A stretch of DNA of 64,000 bases, from NCBI RefSeq assembly GCF_001483755.1, contig NZ_LQBK01000033.1, positions 1 through 64,000 on the forward strand, given 5' to 3'. This DNA is from Kocuria rosea subsp. polaris (GTDB lineage Bacteria > Actinomycetota > Actinomycetes > Actinomycetales > Micrococcaceae). The notes below the pieces were generated by a model. That model saw nothing but the letters and a program-made list of their open reading frames with translations, was not told the origin of the DNA and did not search any database. Shown here one piece after another: positions 59,213 through 64,000 of the stretch (position 1 is its first letter; every line of letters starts with the position of its first letter). Made by a program: the position numbers and the translations under genes.

Positions 59213-60901
59213 TCAGCGGCGCAGGACGGCGAGGGCCTGCCGGAAGGCGGCGAAGGCGTCGAGCTCCGCCCGCACGGGATCCACGACGGTGCGGCGGCCG
59301 GCCTCGGCCACCGACGCGCGCAGCCGGCGCCGCACCGAGCGCTCCCGCATCCGGGCGCCGAAGCCCGCGAGGATCCGGCCGGTCAGGGCCGTGAAGATCC
59401 CGAGCACCACCCCGGCGAGGACGAGCAGTGTGGGGGCGGGCAGCGGAAAGCCCTCGACGGAGGGGGGCGGCGGGACCGGGATCTGGAACCACTCCAGCAG
59501 GAACAGCCCCAGCAGCCAGACCAGGCCCGCCACCACCGCGAGCATCGCGAGCCACTGGATAACGTCGAAGACGATCCACCACCAGGAGTTCCGCCCGGCC
59601 CGGAAGTCGGTGCGGGCGACGGCCTGGTCGATCGCGTCCGGGAGCTTCTGCTCGTGGGTGCGGGCGGCCTGGCGGACCGACCGGGTCCACGGCTCCGCGG
59701 CCCCGTCCGCGGCGTCGTGGGCGAAGGTGCGCACGGCGGAGTCGGCCGCCGCCCGCTGGGCGGCGCCCATGGGGGGCAGGGACGTGCGGTTGACCTCCGG
59801 GTTCACGGTCCCGCCCCGGTCGAGGTTCAGCCGCCGCATCGGGTCCTTGCGGAACCTCAGCAGCCACCGGGTGGCGATCCACCCGGTGTGCCCGGCGGCG
59901 TGCAGGGCGTAGGACCTCCCGGCGGCCCGGGCGATGCCGGGCACGTTGGCGGCCTGCGCCAGGCCGTCCGTGAGCCGCTCCTGCGCCGGCTCGGTGATCC
60001 CGGCCGGCTCCCCCTCCCCGGAGGCCTCGGCGAGCCGCACGGCGGCGTCGTCGACGTCGGCGTCGAGCCGGGCGCCGGCGGCGGCCTTGGAGTCGGCCAC
60101 CGCACGGATCCGGGCGCGCAGGGCCCCGACGCCCTCTCCCGTCACCGCGGAGACGGCCACCGGCTTGGACAGGCCCGTGGTGGGCAGCCCGTCCTGGGCC
60201 ACGAGCTCCTCGAGGGAGGCCATCACGGCCGGGACCTCCGCCGCCGGCAGCCGGTCCACCTGGTTCATCACCACCATGGTCACGGCCCCGTGGCGGGCCA
60301 GCGGCGCGATGAAGTCCTGGTGGATGACCGCGTCGGCGTACTTCTGCGGGTCCACGACCCACACCACGACGTCCACCATCCCGACCAGGCGCTGCACGAT
60401 GGTGCGGTGGTGCAGGCTCACGGAGTCGAAGTCCGGCAGGTCGAGGAGGATCAGCCCGCCGGGCCCCTCCGCGGCGGACCCGCCCGTGAACCGCTCCTTG
60501 ACCCGGGTCCACCGGCCGGTGTCCCCGTGCGCCGCGGGCAGGGGCGTGTCGACGTGGTGGCGCTGGGAGACGTCGAGCCAGTCCAGCAGGGCCTCGCTGC
60601 CCTGCTCCCCCCAGACGGCGGCCAGCGGCTCCGCGGTGGTGGGGCGGCGGGCCGCGGCCCGGGCGATGTCCCGTCCCACGACGGCGTTGAACAGGGTGGA
60701 CTTCCCGGACCCGGTCGCCCCGAAGAAGCCCACCACGGTGTGGTCGGCGGACAGGGAGCGCCGCTCGGCGGCACGGTCCAGGACGGTGCGGGACGCCGCC
60801 ACGGCCTCCTCGTCGAGCCGTCCGGAGGCCAGGTCCGTGGCGCGCGCGAGCGCCGTGAGCCGCTCGGAGAGGGTGGGGGCCGCCTGGCGGGCGGGGCTCA
60901 C
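59213..60901 (-). CDS. Dynamin-like GTPase with two C-terminal membrane helices
   Basis: A 562-residue GTPase, second of an overlapping pair. G1 is GFFGATGSGKST near 58-69, G3 LLDLPDFDSV and G4 VVMNQVDRL. The C-terminal part has two helices, QWLAMLAVVAGLVWLLGLFL and TLLVLAGVVLGIFTAL, then a basic tail. The layout resembles bacterial dynamin-like proteins such as Streptomyces DynA/B. GTG overlaps the upstream GTPase stop (GTGA). No assembly partner outside the pair is visible here. Function is unproven; membrane remodelling or stress response are family options. Confidence 0.8.
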   Translation of the reverse strand: MSPARQAAPTLSERLTALARATDLASGRLDEEAVAASRTVLDRAAERRSLSADHTVVGFFGATGSGKSTLFNAVVGRDIARAAARRPTTAEPLAAVWGEQGSEALLDWLDVSQRHHVDTPLPAAHGDTGRWTRVKERFTGGSAAEGPGGLILLDLPDFDSVSLHHRTIVQRLVGMVDVVVWVVDPQKYADAVIHQDFIAPLARHGAVTMVVMNQVDRLPAAEVPAVMASLEELVAQDGLPTTGLSKPVAVSAVTGEGVGALRARIRAVADSKAAAGARLDADVDDAAVRLAEASGEGEPAGITEPAQERLTDGLAQAANVPGIARAAGRSYALHAAGHTGWIATRWLLRFRKDPMRRLNLDRGGTVNPEVNRTSLPPMGAAQRAAADSAVRTFAHDAADGAAEPWTRSVRQAARTHEQKLPDAIDQAVARTDFRAGRNSWWWIVFDVIQWLAMLAVVAGLVWLLGLFLLEWFQIPVPPPPSVEGFPLPAPTLLVLAGVVLGIFTALTGRILAGFGARMRERSVRRRLRASVAEAGRRTVVDPVRAELDAFAAFRQALAVLRR

Positions 60902-62661
60902 CGGCCCTCCCCCAGCGACCGTCCCGCGCTGCGGATGCGCTCGGCCGCGGCGGCCAGCTCGTCGGCCTCCGGGTGCCCGTCCAGGACGTCGAGGCGCCGC
61001 AGGAACACGGACGCCTGCTGGTGCATGAGCGTGGAGATCCGGGACTCGAGGTTCTTGCGGGCGTCCTCGGCCATCCGCCGCACGGCGTCCTCCCCGAAGA
61101 CCGCCTCGAGCAGCTTGGTGCCGACCACGCCGGAGCCGCCGGCGATCCCGACCTCCAGCCCGGTGAGCCCGCCGGTCATGGAGAACACGCCGATCATCAG
61201 GATCACGGTCAGGGCGTTGACGCCCAGGGACATCGCCCGCGCCTTGGTCCGCTTGTCCGCGCCCTCCCGCTGGATCAGCGCCATGAGGTCGCCCTGCCAC
61301 GCGCGCACCTGCTCGGCGGTCCGCTCGCGGAAGTCCGGCGGCAGCGAGCCGAGATCGGACCCGCCGAGGAGCACCCGGCCGGCGGGCTCGTCCTGCCAGC
61401 GGCGCTCCGCGGTCTCCGAGGCGCGCGCGGCCTCCTCCACGATCACGGTCTGCAGCCCGGTCTCGATGGCCTCCTCGACCTCGACCTCGGGCGCCGGCCT
61501 CCCGCTGAAGAAGGCCGTGATCCGGTCCCGCATCCGCCCGATCCCGGCCTCGAGGCCGCGGAAGAACTCCCCGGTGCCCACGAAGTCCTGCCACCGGGCG
61601 AGCACCTCCCCCCGCAGCAGGGTCCCGTCGCGGGTCGACTCCACGACGGCGGCCAGCGCCTCGTCGAAGGCGCGGTCCACGTCGTTGCGCAGCTGCGCCG
61701 CCACGCGCTGCTGGGAGAGCACCGCGGTCCCGGCCGCACCGGTGCGCTCCGCGATGGAGCGCACCGCGCCGCCGAGGGTCCGGCGGGCGATCTCCGAGCG
61801 GGAGGCCGCGCTGCGCCCCAGCTCGGCGAGGAAGTCCGCGACGGGGGCGACGACGTGCGGCGGGAGCATGCCGGTCTCGTTGAGGGGCGACTCCGGGACC
61901 GTGAAGACCGGGGCGTTCCCGAGGCCCTGCTCCGCCAGCATCCTGCGGAGGTCCTCCTCGATCTCGGCCTCGAGGCCGTGCGGGACCCGATCGAGGACCA
62001 CGGCCACCGTGATGTCCCGCTGGGCGGCCTCGACGAGCAGCCGCCACGGCACCGCGTCGGCGTAGCGGTTCGCGGTGGTCACGAACAGCCACAGGTCGGC
62101 GGCCGCGAGCAGCTGCCCCGCGAGCCGGCGGTTCTCGTCGGAGATCGAGTCGACGTCGGGGGCGTCGAGCAGGGCGACCCCCTCGGGGATGCGCGGCTCG
62201 GCCAGCAGCACGAGCGCCTGTCCGTCCGCGGTGCCGGGCAGCGCGGACGGGGAGGCGGTGTCCGCGGCGGTCGAGCCCGCGGGGGTGACCTTCTGCGCGT
62301 GGATCCGGCTCAGGTGCGGGAGCACCCGCTGGGTCGAGAACGCCTCGGCGTCGCGCGGGTGGTGGATCAGGATGGGCTGCCGGGTGGTGGGACGGATGGC
62401 CCCGGAGCGGGTCACGGGGTGGCCCACGAGCGCGTTGACCAGGGTCGACTTGCCGGCGCCCGTGGAGCCGCCGACCACCGCGAGCAGCGGCGCGTCGAGG
62501 GAGCGCACCCGGGGCAGGACGTAGTCGTCGAGCTGGGCGACGGCGCGGTCGATGTCCTCGCGCCGGTGCAGCACGTCCGTCGTGGACAGCGGGAGGTCGG
62601 ACGCCGCGAGCAGCGCCCGGGCGTCCTCGAGGGCGCTCAGGATCTCTGTCTGGTCGGTCAC
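60898..62661 (-). CDS. Dynamin-like GTPase
   Basis: First of the pair, 587 residues. G1 is VVGGSTGAGKSTLVNALVG at about 62-80 and G3 LLDAPDVDSI. The G4 position reads AVVLDRVPHG, not the usual NKxD, so nucleotide specificity is uncertain. Near 470-500 a hydrophobic pair, LTVILMIGVFSM and LTGLEVGIAGG, may be a membrane paddle. The rest is helical. GTG start with CACAAT 6 bases upstream fits leaderless expression. Confidence 0.8.
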   Translation of the reverse strand: MTDQTEILSALEDARALLAASDLPLSTTDVLHRREDIDRAVAQLDDYVLPRVRSLDAPLLAVVGGSTGAGKSTLVNALVGHPVTRSGAIRPTTRQPILIHHPRDAEAFSTQRVLPHLSRIHAQKVTPAGSTAADTASPSALPGTADGQALVLLAEPRIPEGVALLDAPDVDSISDENRRLAGQLLAAADLWLFVTTANRYADAVPWRLLVEAAQRDITVAVVLDRVPHGLEAEIEEDLRRMLAEQGLGNAPVFTVPESPLNETGMLPPHVVAPVADFLAELGRSAASRSEIARRTLGGAVRSIAERTGAAGTAVLSQQRVAAQLRNDVDRAFDEALAAVVESTRDGTLLRGEVLARWQDFVGTGEFFRGLEAGIGRMRDRITAFFSGRPAPEVEVEEAIETGLQTVIVEEAARASETAERRWQDEPAGRVLLGGSDLGSLPPDFRERTAEQVRAWQGDLMALIQREGADKRTKARAMSLGVNALTVILMIGVFSMTGGLTGLEVGIAGGSGVVGTKLLEAVFGEDAVRRMAEDARKNLESRISTLMHQQASVFLRRLDVLDGHPEADELAAAAERIRSAGRSLGEGR

Positions 62662-62667
62662 AGGGCC

Positions 62668-62673
62668 ATTGTG
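62668..62673 (-). promoter_or_regulatory. -10 box for the leaderless GTPase pair
   Basis: CACAAT on the minus strand, 6 bases before GTG at 62661. It lacks the initial T of the window's TAnnnT pattern, so it is a weaker case. Confidence 0.4.
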
Positions 62674-62717
62674 CCAGTCAGCCTGCTGTGCACCTACGGG
62701 GCGCCGGGCGCCGATGC

Positions 62718-63638
62718 TCACGGCATGCGGACGGCGATCTTGCCCCGGACGTGGCCCTCCTGGCTGAGCCGGTAGGCCTCCACGGCCTCGGCCAGGGGCA
62801 CGCTGCGGGCGAGCTCGATCCGGAGCACGCCCCGGTCCACCAGCCGGCCCAGCTCGGTGAGGTCCTCGGCGGAGGGGCGCACCCACATCCACGTCCCGCC
62901 GTGGGCCTCGACGGCGTCGTCGGCCACGGAGGCGTGCCGCCCGCCGTCCTTGAGCACGGCGAGCGTCTGCTCGACGACCCCGCCCACGAGGTCGACCACC
63001 ACGTCCACGCCCTCGGGCGCCAGCTCCCGGACCCGCTCGGGCAGCCCGTCCCCGTAGGCCACGGGCTCCGCGCCGAGACCGCGCAGGTAGTCGTGGTTGG
63101 CCTCCGACGCCGTGCCGATCACCCGGGCGCCCCGGGCCACGGCGAGCTGCACGGCGCAGCCCCCCACGCCGCCGGAAGCGTTGTGGACGAGCACGGTCTC
63201 CGCCTCGGCGACGTCGAGGCGGCCGAGGACCTGGTAGGCCGTGAGCCCGGCCAGCGGAAGGGACGCCGCCCGGTCCCAGTCCACGGAGGCGGGCTTCGGC
63301 GCCAGCAGGCGGGAGGGCAGGGCGACGTACTCGGCCATCGTCCCGCCGTGCACCCAGTCCGTGCGGGCGTAGGAGACCACCTCGTCACCGGGGGCCCACT
63401 CCGGCACGTCGATGCCGACCCGCTCCACGACCCCGGACACGTCCCATCCGGGCACCACAGGGAACTGGACCTCCATGAGCGGATCGAGACCACCGGACAT
63501 GATCTTCCAGTCCACGGGGTTGATCGCGGCGCTGCGCACCTTCACGAGCACCCAGCCCGGAGGCACCTTGGGCTCGGGGAGGTCGGTGAGCTCGAGGACT
63601 TCGGAGCCGCCGTATCGGGCGTACGTCAATGCCTTCAT
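62718..63638 (-). CDS. Zinc-free medium-chain (quinone-oxidoreductase-like) NADP-dependent oxidoreductase
   Basis: A 306-residue soluble MDR enzyme. It begins MKALTYARYGGSEVLELTD and has the catalytic-domain segment INPVDWKIMSGG. The nucleotide-binding loop is VHNASGGVGGCAVQLAV at about 150-165. Structural and catalytic zinc ligands of true alcohol dehydrogenases are not evident, which fits quinone-oxidoreductase-type members. The substrate is unknown. ATG start without a clear ribosome-binding site. It stands alone. Confidence 0.9.
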   Translation of the reverse strand: MKALTYARYGGSEVLELTDLPEPKVPPGWVLVKVRSAAINPVDWKIMSGGLDPLMEVQFPVVPGWDVSGVVERVGIDVPEWAPGDEVVSYARTDWVHGGTMAEYVALPSRLLAPKPASVDWDRAASLPLAGLTAYQVLGRLDVAEAETVLVHNASGGVGGCAVQLAVARGARVIGTASEANHDYLRGLGAEPVAYGDGLPERVRELAPEGVDVVVDLVGGVVEQTLAVLKDGGRHASVADDAVEAHGGTWMWVRPSAEDLTELGRLVDRGVLRIELARSVPLAEAVEAYRLSQEGHVRGKIAVRMP

Positions 63639-63683
63639 GTCCGGCGCAACCAGGAGCGGCGGAGGATTGTTCCCCGCGCCGGC

Positions 63684-64000
63684 TCAGCGGCGGGAGTCCC
63701 GCCCGTGGTCCTCGGCGTAGGCGGCGAAGACCTCCTCGGGAGACTCCCCCGTGCCGAGGAAGTCCTCCCGCAGCTTCTGCCCGAGCTGCTCCAGGGCCAG
63801 GCCCAGGCGGCGTGCGCTCGTGCGCACCCGCGGTGCGGAGCACGCGGCGGCGCGGTCGCGCAGCTCGAGCGCGTAGGACAGGTGCCGGGCCAGGGAGAGG
63901 TCCGGGTCCTCCTCCTGGAAGTAGTACGTCTCCCCGTGCTGGGTGAAGTCGATCCGGGCCTTGGCCACCTCCGCGGCCAGTCCGTCGAGCACCCGGGTCG
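63684..64000 (-). CDS. Partial hypothetical protein, truncated at the window edge
   Basis: The frame is open to the right edge, so the N-terminus may lie outside. The visible ~105 residues are hydrophilic and helical (LSLARHLSYALELRDRAAAC, ALEQLGQKLREDFLGTGESP), ending HGRDSRR. A GTG at 63992 is a possible start (MLDGLAAEVAKARIDF). I do not recognise a family. No signal peptide or membrane helix is seen in the visible part. Confidence 0.6.
   Translation of the reverse strand, partial: TRVLDGLAAEVAKARIDFTQHGETYYFQEEDPDLSLARHLSYALELRDRAAACSAPRVRTSARRLGLALEQLGQKLREDFLGTGESPEEVFAAYAEDHGRDSRR

Noticed and set aside
1-64000. tRNA or rRNA genes
   Set aside because: I found no tRNA T-loop-type sequence with matching stems and no rRNA-like block. 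A tRNAscan or Rfam search would settle this.

Overview
The window is very GC-rich actinobacterial chromosome. Nearly every gene matches the housekeeping set and order of Micrococcaceae, and a Kocuria-like organism is the best guess. That guess rests on the fused oleBC gene in an oleA-oleBC-oleD cluster, the DUF3145/DUF2469/DUF3515/DUF4193 families, GTG starts throughout and many leaderless-looking genes. It is inference from content and order, not a species call. I see no rRNA, tRNA, insertion sequence, prophage, integron or CRISPR array.

Layout. 1-6600: DUF3145 protein, xerC, dprA, comM (yifB), a Pro/Thr-rich lipoprotein and yraN, all leftward. 6754-12502: a leftward ribosome/tRNA/secretion block read as rpsP-khpA | rimM-trmD | rplS-lepB-lepB-rnhB-DUF2469, with a strong hairpin after khpA and a promoter before rplS. 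12683-18531: a NatAB-like ABC exporter, a NarL/DesR-type two-component system and an unrecognised 435-residue protein. 18602-23935: Nudix hydrolase, ffh, glnK, amtB, ftsY. 24018-25253: a rightward MFS exporter. 25287-28994: smc. 29324-34351: the rightward ole (long-chain olefin) cluster. 34374-37396: mutM, rnc, rpmF, a DUF177 protein, coaD. 37480-41441: WS/DGAT acyltransferase, a PLP aminotransferase and UDP-glucose dehydrogenase. 41532-46576: rsmD, recG, a DhaL-domain protein, thiL. 46641-51552: DUF3515 lipoprotein, DUF4193 protein, a MacB-like ABC pair, an Ala/Pro-repeat envelope protein and a class E/F-like sortase. 51592-58196: ddl, gpsA, plsC, murA, leuD, leuC, with divergent IclR-type ltbR at 58311. 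59213-62661: two fused-end dynamin-like GTPases. The window ends with a quinone-oxidoreductase-like protein and a truncated small protein.

Functionally the window is mostly core machinery: translation (rpsP, rplS, rpmF, rimM, trmD, rsmD), RNA processing (rnc, rnhB, khpA, yraN), SRP targeting (ffh, ftsY) with signal peptidases, chromosome dynamics and repair (smc, xerC, recG, mutM, dprA, comM), cell-wall and lipid precursors (murA, ddl, gpsA, plsC), cofactors (coaD, thiL), leucine synthesis and ammonium uptake. Accessory cassettes sit at joints of this backbone: ole genes between mutM and smc, MFS between smc and ftsY, WS/DGAT-aminotransferase-ugd between coaD and rsmD, and surface protein/sortase/ABC between ddl and thiL.

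The most striking sequence-level signal is a recurrent TAnnnT element exactly 6-7 bases before start codons on both strands. It points to widespread leaderless transcription and changes several start calls. A second is the DUF177 gene, whose only canonical start codon lies inside its own promoter -10 box while a good ribosome-binding site precedes an AUC codon.
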